Assembly (NCBI GenBank): GCA_021781655.1
Contig: JAJXWJ010000017.1
Span: 1-52,574 of the forward strand
Origin: Bacillota bacterium
GTDB lineage: Bacteria; Bacillota; Clostridia; Clostridiales; Clostridiaceae
Direction of reading: 5' to 3'
DNA length: 52,574 nt
Both the position numbers and the translations under genes were made by a program. The notes under the pieces are model-generated. The model worked only from the letters and a program-made list of their open reading frames with translations. It ran no database searches and had not been told where the DNA came from. This document shows, piece by piece, positions 33,968-42,924 of this stretch. Position 1 is the stretch's first letter, and each line of letters begins with the position of its first letter.

Positions 33968-35458
33968 CTAAATATTTCTTACCGCTAATAATATGAAGTT
34001 CAAAATAAATAATGCTGTGAAGAAATATATAACTGGATGTATTTTCTTTGCTTCTTTTTTCAATATGCTTATTAAAACAAAGCTTATAAATCCAAAAGAT
34101 ATACCAGTTGTAATACTGTAAGCAAAAGGCATAAATGCTATTGTTAAGAAAGCAACAGCTGCTGAGCTGAAATCTTTCCAATCAATTTCACCGACAGAAG
34201 ACATCATTAGTATACCAACAACAACTAGAGCAGGTGCTGTTGCAACTGAAGGTATGATTCCAACAACTGGTGATAAAATAAGGCAAACTAGAAACATTAT
34301 TGCAGTTACAACTGAAGTTAAGCCTGTTCTTCCACCAGCAGCTATACCTGCTGAACTTTCAACATAAGTTGTTGTGTTAGAAGTTCCAAATAGAGCACCT
34401 ACTATAGTTGCACTTAAATCAGCAAATAATGCTTTGTCTAAACGTGATTTAACGCCTTTACCTTCAAACATAAGCTTTTCATCTTCTGCATCAAATATAC
34501 CAGAACGTCTACCAGTTCCAATGAAGGTACCAAGTGCGTCAAAAATATCTGTAAGAATAAAAGCTATCATTGCAGTTAAAGCAAGTAAAAATTTTCCACC
34601 AGATGCAAAAAGCCCAGCAAAATCCATTTTAAAAGCAGTGAGTTTTACTGCTGAAATAGAAGTTCCTATACCGCTCAAGGAAATATTAGCAGAGGAGAAA
34701 AATTCATGTGCATTCTTTGCTTGGAATCCAAAAACAGCTGGATTTACGCCACATGCTATTTCAATAAAGCAAATTGCAGTTACAGTAACTATTCCGATTA
34801 AGATAGCTGCTCTAAATTTTAAAATCATAAGAATAAGTATTAAAATAATTCCTAAAAGAGCTAACTGTACAGCTGGGTTAGAGAAATTAACAAGTGCAGG
34901 AACAGCAGATGCATCTGCTACAACTGTTGCATCAGCAGGAGTTTTTCCAAAGAACTGATAAGTGCCTGGGTCAGATGTGAATTTTAAAAGTCCACAGTCC
35001 TTTATACCTATATATGCAACAAATAGACCAATACCACCACCAATAGCTTTTTGAAGGATTGGAGGCAAGGCACGGATAATGACTTTACGAAGGCCTGTTA
35101 CTGTGATAATTATATTTACTACACCACATATAAATACCATAGCTAAAGCTTGTTGCCAACTAAAGCCCATTACGTTACAAACAGTAAAGGTAAAAAATGC
35201 ATTTAATCCCATTCCAGGAGCTAGTGCATAGGGAACATTTGCAAAAAGACCCATAACTAGAGTTCCAACAACAGAAGAAATTATTGTTGCCACAAAGATA
35301 GCTTGTGGGTCAAAAGGATTGTTTGCAGTTCCAGCTAATTTTAAAATACTTGGATTTACAAAGATGATGTATGCCATCGTAAAAAAGGTTGTAAGACCAG
35401 CGATGACTTCAGTTCGAACGTTAGTTCCATAGTGTTTTAATTTGAAAAAATTTTCCAT
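33968..35458 (-). CDS. NCS2-family guanine/hypoxanthine permease (AzgA/PbuG type)
   Basis: 496 residues with about 12-14 membrane segments. The N-terminus (RTEVIAGLTTFFTMAYIIFVNPSIL, split) is the AzgA-like hallmark; other family blocks are APGMGLNAFFTFTVC, GGIGLFVAYIG, FDALGTFIGTGRRSG and SNTTTYVESSAGIAAGGRTGL. Imports guanine or hypoxanthine with protons. The leader contains a guanine-class riboswitch, which independently supports a purine-base substrate. AGGGGTT precedes the ATG. Confidence 0.94.
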   Translation of the reverse strand: MENFFKLKHYGTNVRTEVIAGLTTFFTMAYIIFVNPSILKLAGTANNPFDPQAIFVATIISSVVGTLVMGLFANVPYALAPGMGLNAFFTFTVCNVMGFSWQQALAMVFICGVVNIIITVTGLRKVIIRALPPILQKAIGGGIGLFVAYIGIKDCGLLKFTSDPGTYQFFGKTPADATVVADASAVPALVNFSNPAVQLALLGIILILILMILKFRAAILIGIVTVTAICFIEIACGVNPAVFGFQAKNAHEFFSSANISLSGIGTSISAVKLTAFKMDFAGLFASGGKFLLALTAMIAFILTDIFDALGTFIGTGRRSGIFDAEDEKLMFEGKGVKSRLDKALFADLSATIVGALFGTSNTTTYVESSAGIAAGGRTGLTSVVTAIMFLVCLILSPVVGIIPSVATAPALVVVGILMMSSVGEIDWKDFSSAAVAFLTIAFMPFAYSITTGISFGFISFVLISILKKEAKKIHPVIYFFTALFILNFILLAVRNI

Positions 35459-35514
35459 TTTTTTATAACCCCTATATATAAATTTTATGAGGAAATTTCA
35501 TCACAAAATAAAAA

Positions 35515-35537
35515 AGATTGAAATACCCTTCCAATCT
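35515..35537 (-). terminator. Riboswitch-controlled intrinsic terminator
   Basis: Read on the minus strand: AGATTGGAA, loop GGGTA, TTTCAATCT (9 bp, one G-U), then TTTTTT. Just upstream CCGATAG (plus 35536-35542) is complementary to the 3' strand of the aptamer P1, giving an antiterminator when ligand is absent. Confidence 0.85.
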
Positions 35538-35617
35538 ATCGGGAAAAAAAATAAATCCTTAATTATGATTACGAATTATGAAAAATAAATTATAAATTAA
35601 TCAAATATGAACTAATT

Positions 35618-35688
35618 TTCCGATAGTCAGGTAATTAACGGTCACCCGGTAGAAACTGCCAACCCATACTTGTTGGCGATATATCGAA
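35618..35688 (-). promoter_or_regulatory. Purine riboswitch aptamer, guanine class
   Basis: On the minus strand: P1 strand TTCGATA, junction, P2 GCCAAC / GTTGGC, the conserved AGTTTCTACC joining segment, P3 around GGGTGACCGTTAATTACC, and GACTAT before the closing TATCGGA. The base corresponding to xpt position 74 is C (GACT), which selects guanine/hypoxanthine over adenine. It lies ~160 nt before the permease start. Binding would stabilise P1, free the terminator and switch the permease gene off. Confidence 0.96.
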
Positions 35689-35952
35689 TCTAATTTTTTT
35701 ATGCGAAAACTTCTCCACTTGATTATATTGTACTTCGTCGAATTTTGCAAGTAGTAATTATGTAACCTTTTTTAAAAATTTTTATTGATTAGCATTGGGA
35801 AAATAAGCAGATGAATATATTTGTAATAATGAAATATAATTATGTATGTTTATATTCTGTTATATTTCTGTGTATATTATTGCTTTTTAATTTTTCACTG
35901 TATAAAATTAAATTAAATAAGTAAATAAAATATGTCTTTAGGGGGTTTTATT

Positions 35953-37329
35953 ATGAATAAATGGATAGATAAAGCAATTTTTTATCACATATATCCTTTG
36001 GGATTTTGTGGTGCACCCTTTGAAAATGATTTGAACAGTGAACCTTTTTTTAGACTTTTAAAAATTGAAAAATGGATAACCCACTTAAAACAGTTAAATA
36101 TAAACGCACTATATTTAGGTCCTGTTTTTGAATCTTCGTCACATGGTTATGATACAATAGATTATTTTAAAATAGATAGAAGACTTGGAACAAATGAAAG
36201 CTTTAAAGAACTTGTAAAATTATTGCATGAAAATGGAATAAAGGTAATTGTTGATGGAGTTTTCAATCATGTAGGAAGAGATTTTCCTAGTTTTAAAGAC
36301 GTTATACAAAATAAACAGCAATCCCAGTTTTGCAATTGGTTTTCAAACTTGAATTTTGGAGGAAACACTCCGTATAATGATAGTTTTTATTATGAACCTT
36401 GGAATGGACACTATAATTTAGTAAAGTTAAATACCTTCAATATTGATGTGAAAAATTATATTTTTGATGTGATAAAATTTTGGATTGAGCAATTTGATAT
36501 AGATGGTATTAGGCTAGATGCAGCAGATTGTATAGATATAAATTTCTTAAAGGAATTAGCTAATTTGGTGAGAAGCATAAATCCTGAAATATTTATTTTT
36601 GGAGAGATAATACATGGCGATTATACGAGATGGGCAAATAAGGAAGCTTTAGATTCAGTTACAAACTATGAATGTTATAAGGGGCTTTATTCTAGTCATA
36701 ATGAAAAAAATTATTTTGAAATAGCATATTCATTAAATAGACAATTTGGAAATGGAGGTATATACAAGGGAATACCACTTTATAATTTCGTTGATAATCA
36801 CGATGTAAACAGATTGGCTAGTAATTTAAATAATTCAAAGTACTTAAAGCTAACTTATACAATTTTATATACAATGCCAGGTATTCCATCTATTTATTAT
36901 GGAAGTGAGTGGGGAATTGAAGGGATAAGAACAAGAGAATCAGATTTAGTATTAAGACCAAATCTAGATTTAGAAGAAATGAATAAAAATGCTCCATGTA
37001 AAGAATTGCCTGATTTTATATCTAAGCTAGGGGAAATTAGACTAAAATCTAAGGCTCTTAAGAAAGGTATTTATAAACAGCTTTTAGTAGCAAATAAGCA
37101 TTTTGTTTTTCAAAGGCAGTTTGAAGATGAAATAGTAATAGTAGCATTAAATCTTGATGATAAGGATGTAGAAGTTGATATAAATGTGGATTTTGAAGGG
37201 AAAAAATTCACTGATAATTTAAGTAAAGATAGTGAATTAATAATAAAAAACAACAAAGCTCATATAACTATACCTGCCTTTGATGCTAAAATTTATATAT
37301 CAAGCCAGAGTAATAATTTGTTAAATTAA
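35953..37329 (+). CDS. GH13 alpha-amylase family glycosidase
   Basis: 458 residues, cytoplasmic (no signal peptide). (beta/alpha)8 domain with all GH13 regions: DGVFNHVG (101-108), GIRLDAAD with nucleophile Asp189, FGEII with acid/base Glu218, and FVDNHD with Asp284; YHIYPLGFCGAP at 11-22 is a distinctive N-terminus. A small C-terminal beta domain ends the protein. Probably hydrolyses maltodextrins or related alpha-glucans; subfamily uncertain. ATG 35953 is preferred over ATG 35932 because TAGGGGGT lies between them, 8 nt upstream. The 260 bp before it are A/T-rich without a clear promoter. Confidence 0.88.
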   Translation: MNKWIDKAIFYHIYPLGFCGAPFENDLNSEPFFRLLKIEKWITHLKQLNINALYLGPVFESSSHGYDTIDYFKIDRRLGTNESFKELVKLLHENGIKVIVDGVFNHVGRDFPSFKDVIQNKQQSQFCNWFSNLNFGGNTPYNDSFYYEPWNGHYNLVKLNTFNIDVKNYIFDVIKFWIEQFDIDGIRLDAADCIDINFLKELANLVRSINPEIFIFGEIIHGDYTRWANKEALDSVTNYECYKGLYSSHNEKNYFEIAYSLNRQFGNGGIYKGIPLYNFVDNHDVNRLASNLNNSKYLKLTYTILYTMPGIPSIYYGSEWGIEGIRTRESDLVLRPNLDLEEMNKNAPCKELPDFISKLGEIRLKSKALKKGIYKQLLVANKHFVFQRQFEDEIVIVALNLDDKDVEVDINVDFEGKKFTDNLSKDSELIIKNNKAHITIPAFDAKIYISSQSNNLLN

Positions 37330-37419
37330 CATAAAATTAACAAGAGAAAAAATTTAGTCATAGTATAATTAAATTATAAAATTTGAAGTTATTATTTTTA
37401 AATACAGGAGGAGAATAAA

Positions 37420-39135
37420 ATGAAATTCAAAACCTTAGTTGAAGTTTTGCAGAGTAGAGCAGCTGGAAACAATGGAATTACATTTGTAAATGAAAAAGAA
37501 GATATTTTCTTGTCCTATAAAGATTTATACAATAAAGCTAGTATTGCGCTGAAAGGTTTGCAAACTTTCGGATTGTCAAAAGGAAGCGAATTAATACTTC
37601 AAGTTGATGATAATGAAAAGTATTTAATTGTGTTTTGGGCAGCACTATTAGGAGGAATTATTCCTGTACCAGTTTCACCAGGAAACTCATCTGATATAAG
37701 AAACAAATTATTTAAGGTTGCTACCTCACTAAAAAAGCCGTATATAATTGCAGATAATAAAAATATTGATTTAATCAAAAAATATGCAAAAGAAAATATG
37801 CTAGAAAAACATTTTGATTTAGTTGATTATCGTACTATATCTTTAGAATATATTTTAGGATATAAAAATGGATATGGAAAATTGGAAAATATAAATGGAA
37901 ATGATATTGCCTTTGTTCAATTTACTTCTGGAACAACCTCTTTTTCAAAAGGAGTAGTTTTGACTCATTCAAATTTAATTGCAAATGCTGAAGCTATTAT
38001 TGAAGGCACAAAAGGGAATAGTGAATCTTCTTCACTTTCTTGGATGCCATTATTTCATGATATGGGTTTAATCGGGTTTCATTTAACACCTGTAGTTGCA
38101 AATACAAATCATTTTTTTATGCCTACATCATTATTTATTAGAAGACCACTCATATGGATGAAAAAAGCGAGCCAATATAAAATTAAAGTGTTAGCATGTC
38201 CTAACTTTGGATATAAATATTTTCTAAGTTATTTTAAAAAAGAAAATGAATATGATTGGGATTTATCGGATATAAAGGTTATTTTTAATGGTGCAGAATA
38301 CATATCTACAGACATATGCAATGAATTTTTGGAGGCCATGAGGCCTTTTGGACTCCATAGCAATGTAATGTTTCCGGTATATGGAATGGCGGAAGGAAGT
38401 CTTGCTGTAACATTTCCACCAAAGGGAGAAGGACTAGTTAATGTATATTTTGATAGAAATTATCTTTCAATAGGTGATACTATAAAAGTTACGGATAAAA
38501 GTTACGAAAGAGCAATCCCATTTGTAGATGAGGGCTATCCAGTTATGGGTTGTGAAGTTAAAATATGCGATGAAAATGGAAATAATCTTGAAGAAAATAG
38601 AATAGGTATTATAAACATTCGAGGGACAAGTGTAACAAAAAGATATTACAATAATGAGCAAGATACTGCTATGAATATAAACTTAGATGGATTTATAAAT
38701 ACTGGTGATATAGGTGTAATAAGAAATGGAAGACTTATTTTTATAGGAAGGCATAAAGATATTGTTTTAGCTAATGGGAATACCTATCATCCTCACGATA
38801 TTGAAACAATAGCCGAACAGGTTGAAGGTATTGAACTAGGCAGAATAGCTGTTTGCGGCGTACCTGAAGTGGATAACAGAGGACATAATGTTGTGGCATT
38901 TATTTATTATAAAAAGAAGATGGAACAATTTGTTAAAATGGCAGATGCTTTAAAAGCACTTCTAATGGACAAGTTTGGGTTTGATATAGAAGAAGTTATT
39001 CCGATAAGAGAAATGCCTAAAACAACAAGTGGAAAGATACAAAGATATAAGCTTATAGATAAGTATATAAAAGGAGAATTTAAACAAACAATTTCTGAAC
39101 TAGTTAATATAAGAAAAAATATAGATTGTATATAA
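37420..39135 (+). CDS. Fatty acyl-AMP ligase-like adenylating enzyme (stand-alone)
   Basis: 571 residues, ANL superfamily. A3 core FTSGTTSFSKGVVLTHSN (168-185), LSWMPLFHDMGLIGFHLTP typical of FAALs, ACPNFGYKYF, A5 VYGMAEGSLAVTFPP, A7 NTGDIG, A8 FIGRHKDIVLANGNTYHPHDIE and C-terminal KTTSGKIQRYKL with the catalytic Lys. FAALs activate fatty acids as acyl-AMP and usually pass them to an ACP in lipopeptide/polyketide assembly lines; no ACP, PKS or NRPS is present here. GGAGGAG gives the start. The next gene (YhgE/Pip) follows 77 bp later. Confidence 0.85.
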   Translation: MKFKTLVEVLQSRAAGNNGITFVNEKEDIFLSYKDLYNKASIALKGLQTFGLSKGSELILQVDDNEKYLIVFWAALLGGIIPVPVSPGNSSDIRNKLFKVATSLKKPYIIADNKNIDLIKKYAKENMLEKHFDLVDYRTISLEYILGYKNGYGKLENINGNDIAFVQFTSGTTSFSKGVVLTHSNLIANAEAIIEGTKGNSESSSLSWMPLFHDMGLIGFHLTPVVANTNHFFMPTSLFIRRPLIWMKKASQYKIKVLACPNFGYKYFLSYFKKENEYDWDLSDIKVIFNGAEYISTDICNEFLEAMRPFGLHSNVMFPVYGMAEGSLAVTFPPKGEGLVNVYFDRNYLSIGDTIKVTDKSYERAIPFVDEGYPVMGCEVKICDENGNNLEENRIGIINIRGTSVTKRYYNNEQDTAMNINLDGFINTGDIGVIRNGRLIFIGRHKDIVLANGNTYHPHDIETIAEQVEGIELGRIAVCGVPEVDNRGHNVVAFIYYKKKMEQFVKMADALKALLMDKFGFDIEEVIPIREMPKTTSGKIQRYKLIDKYIKGEFKQTISELVNIRKNIDCI

Positions 39136-39165
39136 AATAATAATTGTCATTATTTTTTTCCATCT

Positions 39166-39195
39166 CAAATACATTAATATAACTATATGTATTTG
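39166..39195. promoter_or_regulatory. Dyad between the acyl-AMP ligase and yhgE genes
   Basis: CAAATACAT (39166-39174) and ATGTATTTG (39187-39195), 9-bp arms, 12-bp spacer, ending 17 bp before the ATG. The size and position fit a TetR-type or similar operator; a small hairpin at the RNA level is the alternative. Confidence 0.4.
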
Positions 39196-39212
39196 AAAGG
39201 TGATGGAAAAAT

Positions 39213-41531
39213 ATGAATAGAAGGGATAGGTACTTAAGAGAAAAGAGGCTTAGAGCAGAAAGAAAAGGTAAATTTACATTTTTATGCAGTTTTAAAAACT
39301 GCATAAAAATTTTTAGAAGGGATATTGCTTCAATTGTTACAAATTGGGTTACACTCTTAATAATAATAGTTCTTATTGTTATCCCTTCCTTATATGCTTG
39401 GTTTAATATTAGAGCTTGCTGGGACCCTTATAGCAATACTAAGGAACTTTCTGTTGCTATAGTTAATTTAGATAATGGAGGACAGTACAAGGATAAAAAG
39501 CTTAATGCTGGGAAGGATATAGTAAATAAGCTTAAGGAAAATGATAAAATCGGATGGGAATTTGTTAATAAAGACGATGCTGAAAATGGAGTTAAATACG
39601 GTAAATATTATGCTAGCATAACTATACCAAAAGATTTTTCAAAAAGCCTTTTATCTTTTGTAAACGATGATATTCCTGAAAAGGCTAAATTGATTTATTC
39701 TGTTAATGAAAAGAAAAATGCAATAGCAGAAAAGATTACAGATAAAGGTTCAAGCACTTTAAAGGAAGAAATAACTCAAACCTTTATTGAAACAGTAAGC
39801 GACACTATAATGAGTTATTTAAACGATATTGGAAGTGAACTGAAAAATGATAAGCCAGCAATTAAAAATATTATGCAATCAATTATCGATTTAGATAACC
39901 AAATGCCTAGTATAAAAAGCAATTTAGATAATGCATATAATTCATCAATAGGTTTAGAGCAATTTATTAAAAGTGTACAGGCAAATGTGCCTACTGTTTC
40001 AGATTCACTAAGCAAAGCAATGTCAATTGCAAAGGAAAATAGAGACAATTTAAATAAATTACAAAATTCTATGGAAGACCTAAGAAATATATTAAAAACA
40101 AACAGTTCTGAATTTAACAAAAATAACGATAGTATAAAAAAGTTTCTACAAAGTGCAGAAGAGGTTTCAAAAATTAATCTAAATGATTCAAATCAAATGC
40201 TTTCTTCGATGAACAATATAATTAAGGATAATATATCAAAAATTGATGATTCCGTAAAATATTTAACTGATTTAGAAAACCTGTTAAAGCAAATTAAAGG
40301 TTTTGGAAATACAACTATTGATAATAGTGTGGATAACGTTACAGAAAAAAACATAAATATTATAAAGCAACTCATAAATAATCTTTCAAATATGAAAAAT
40401 AACATGGAAAATGAACAGAATGATATTAATACTTATATAAGTTCTGTTAGTGGAGAAATTGCAAACATTCAAAAGGAAATACCTTCTGATATTCAAAAAG
40501 CAATTAGTAATATTGATGATGCATCCTCAAAAGTAACTGCAATGCTTAACGATATTAATGATAAAACAATACCAGCATTACAAAATGAAATAAAAAATTT
40601 TAACGGAATTTCTGATAATACCATCACACTACTTCAAAATGCACAAAATACTTTGCCTTTAATCAATAATTCACTATCTATGGCAGATTATGGTGCTGTC
40701 TCCTGGAGAGATGCTCTCGGCATAGCAAAAGATAAATTTCCAACTACACAAAAATATGTTCATGACGTAACAGAAAGGCTTAGACGACTAGAAAATGATA
40801 ACAAGTATGATGAAATCGTAGACTTGCTCTTAAAAAATTCTAAGGATGTAAGTGATTTTTTTTCAAATCCGGTAGATTTACAGGAAAATAGGCTTTTTGC
40901 TATACCTAATTATGGCTCGGCTATGTCCCCATTTTATACTACACTTGCAATATGGGTTGGAACTTTTGTTTTGCTTTCGTTATTGACTGTTCATGTTAAA
41001 GATTTTGAGGATGGTACAATATTCACTTCTAGAGAAGAATTTTTTGGAAGATATTTTACTATTGCAATTATAGCTATTTTACAAGCTTTAGTTGTAACTA
41101 TTGGAGACATGGCATTATTAAAAACATACGTGGTTTCACCAATTATTTTTATATTAATAGGAATTTATGTAGCAATAGTATTTTCCATGATAATATATAT
41201 GCTAGTAAGTGTTTTGGGGAACATTGGCAAAGCAATAACCATGGTTTTTATGGTATTACAAGTTTCAGCATCAGGAGGAACTTATCCTATAGAATTAACT
41301 CCTCCATTTTTTCAATATATCAATCCAATGTTACCCTTTAGATACTCTATAGATGCAATGAGAGAAGCAGTAGCAGGGATACTTTGGGATTCATTGATGG
41401 AAAATCTTATAATGCTAGCTGCTTTCCTATTCATTGCTCTAACTATTGGAGTTATATTTAAACCGAAAGCTAATGAACTATTAAAAAGGTTTGTAAATCA
41501 GTTTAAAGAAAGTGGATTAGCAGGAGATTAA
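39213..41531 (+). CDS. YhgE/Pip-family membrane protein (ABC-2-like)
   Basis: 772 residues. One N-terminal membrane helix (~44-64) is followed by the YhgE/Pip N-terminal signature WFNIRACWDPYSNTKELSVAIVN, a long extracytoplasmic part with coiled-coil (about 190-490), and five to six C-terminal helices (~585-750) of ABC-2 type with ASGGTYPIELTPPFFQYINPMLPF. Relatives include the Lactococcus phage-infection protein Pip and proteins of Type VII secretion loci (EsaA-like). Role here is unknown; export or cell-envelope function is likely. GAAAGGTGATGG is the ribosome site. Confidence 0.88.
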   Translation: MNRRDRYLREKRLRAERKGKFTFLCSFKNCIKIFRRDIASIVTNWVTLLIIIVLIVIPSLYAWFNIRACWDPYSNTKELSVAIVNLDNGGQYKDKKLNAGKDIVNKLKENDKIGWEFVNKDDAENGVKYGKYYASITIPKDFSKSLLSFVNDDIPEKAKLIYSVNEKKNAIAEKITDKGSSTLKEEITQTFIETVSDTIMSYLNDIGSELKNDKPAIKNIMQSIIDLDNQMPSIKSNLDNAYNSSIGLEQFIKSVQANVPTVSDSLSKAMSIAKENRDNLNKLQNSMEDLRNILKTNSSEFNKNNDSIKKFLQSAEEVSKINLNDSNQMLSSMNNIIKDNISKIDDSVKYLTDLENLLKQIKGFGNTTIDNSVDNVTEKNINIIKQLINNLSNMKNNMENEQNDINTYISSVSGEIANIQKEIPSDIQKAISNIDDASSKVTAMLNDINDKTIPALQNEIKNFNGISDNTITLLQNAQNTLPLINNSLSMADYGAVSWRDALGIAKDKFPTTQKYVHDVTERLRRLENDNKYDEIVDLLLKNSKDVSDFFSNPVDLQENRLFAIPNYGSAMSPFYTTLAIWVGTFVLLSLLTVHVKDFEDGTIFTSREEFFGRYFTIAIIAILQALVVTIGDMALLKTYVVSPIIFILIGIYVAIVFSMIIYMLVSVLGNIGKAITMVFMVLQVSASGGTYPIELTPPFFQYINPMLPFRYSIDAMREAVAGILWDSLMENLIMLAAFLFIALTIGVIFKPKANELLKRFVNQFKESGLAGD

Positions 41532-41535
41532 AATA

Positions 41536-41859
41536 ATATTACGCACTAACTCTTAAGTTTAAATAGATAAAAAGTGAAACGCATTATATATTAATTGACA
41601 TTTGACAATGGACAATTGACAATGATGGTGGATTTTCCTACGCTTAGCTACGGAAAATCTTTAAACAATTGTAATTGCCTAAAGGCAATAAATTTCATAT
41701 GGTTTTGCTATGCAAAACCTAAAAATAATAATTTGTAGTTTTTCTGACTGAAAGGAAGAAAAATGTCCTTCATTGTCAATTCTCAATTGTCCATTGTCAA
41801 TTAAATCTTACTGCGGTTTTCTTTATAACGATTTTTAAAAGTAACTTAGTTCGTAATAT
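41536..41859. repeat. MITE-like repeat, copy B, with nested palindromes (~324 bp)
   Basis: Ends ATATTACGCACTAAC (41536-41550) and, inverted, ATATTACGAACTAAG (41845-41859). Inside lies an 18-bp perfect inverted repeat TTGACAATGGACAATTGA (41602-41619) with 41783-41800, and further small hairpins: GATTTTCC/GGAAAATC (41631-41659 region), ATTGCC-TAAA-GGCAAT, and GGTTTTGC-TAT-GCAAAACC. No ORF. Fills the gap between convergent genes. A shorter relative is at 11317-11446. Confidence 0.75.
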
Positions 41860-41881
41860 TTTTCTATTGTTCAACATGTTA

Positions 41882-42748
41882 TTATTTTGCATTTTCAATA
41901 ATATTTGTTCCTTCTATTTTTTCTTCAATCCAAATATTTACGCATTCATAAATTTCTTTGTAGTTAATTTCATTGTGAAGAGAGTGGTACAAGCCTTCTA
42001 ATAATTTTAAGTCACAAAGTTTTTTAGGACTATTTTTAGCAAAAGCTTCACTAGCTTTTGGTGATGTGATGCTATCTGCTGTTCCATGGAGTAAAAGCAG
42101 TGGAATGGTTAGTGAAGATGCATTTTCAATTGCCCATCTTCCTGCATTAAAAGCATTTAAGTAAAGCCTTGCGGTAATTTTATTGTGGACTAATGGATCG
42201 CTATTATAGCTTTCTTGTAAGTTTTTATTATGAGATAGTGCAGAGCTGTCTACAACACCTAAAGCTAAAGAAGATTTTGGATATACTGAATTTAAAAGCT
42301 TTAACATAAATAATTTAGCTTTAGAAGGGTCATAAGTAAGGCTTAGCCAAGGTGCTGTAGCAATTATCCCATCTAGCAGTGGTTTTTCTCTTAAAGCGTA
42401 ATTGATAACTAGGTTTCCTCCGAAGCTGTGACCATAAAAGAAAATTGGTATGTTTGAAAATAGTTTTTTGGCTTCATTAAAAAGAATATCCAAATCATCC
42501 ATGATAGCTTCATAGGAGGGTATATGTCCTCGTATTCCTTCCGATTTTCCATGTCCTCTTAAATCGATTGTAACCACACTATAATTTTTATTTAAATAAT
42601 AGTCTATTAAATTTTTAAATAGACCGCTATGATCTCCTAGTCCATGAACTATACATATTACAGCTTCAGCTTTTAACTTTGGAAAATGCGCTTCAAAATA
42701 AAGTTTTGTATTATCTTTAGCTTTTCTAGTAAATTGAGTAGAGTTCAT
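41882..42748 (-). CDS. Alpha/beta hydrolase, monoacylglycerol-lipase-like
   Basis: 288 residues, Hydrolase_4 type. VHGLGDHSGLF (oxyanion region), TIDLRGHGKSEG, nucleophile Ser in FYGHSFGGN, Asp in LHGTADSITS and His in GLYHSLHNE make a complete triad in the right order. Likely cytoplasmic esterase for monoacylglycerols or similar esters. The start at 42748 has AAAGGATGTGAT just before it; an in-frame ATG at 42781 adds 11 residues without a ribosome site. The FAAL-like gene nearby also handles fatty acids, but a pathway link is only conjecture. Confidence 0.88.
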   Translation of the reverse strand: MNSTQFTRKAKDNTKLYFEAHFPKLKAEAVICIVHGLGDHSGLFKNLIDYYLNKNYSVVTIDLRGHGKSEGIRGHIPSYEAIMDDLDILFNEAKKLFSNIPIFFYGHSFGGNLVINYALREKPLLDGIIATAPWLSLTYDPSKAKLFMLKLLNSVYPKSSLALGVVDSSALSHNKNLQESYNSDPLVHNKITARLYLNAFNAGRWAIENASSLTIPLLLLHGTADSITSPKASEAFAKNSPKKLCDLKLLEGLYHSLHNEINYKEIYECVNIWIEEKIEGTNIIENAK

Positions 42749-42924
42749 AAATATCACATCCTTTAATATCATAGTAAACATATATGAATAATAACATTTT
42801 AATTATTAAATGTCTAGAGGTTTTGTAACACAAATCTTGTTTTTAGGTTTAGTTATCAGTTCTTTTCTCATACATATACTATTTGTATTTCCTATGTATT
42901 GCAGCTTAATATACCGCTAACACT

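Noticed and set aside
34374-34958. 194-codon open frame on the plus strand
   Set aside because: Antisense to the purine permease; composition is that of a shadow of a membrane protein gene, no start signals.
39213-41531. YhgE/Pip protein as marker of a Type VII secretion locus
   Set aside because: No EssC/YukB ATPase, WXG100 or LXG genes are in the window, so only the general family is claimed.
41582-41820. Repeated TTGACAAT-type units as a possible CRISPR array
   Set aside because: Units are inverted copies in palindromes, not direct repeats with even spacers; no cas genes nearby.
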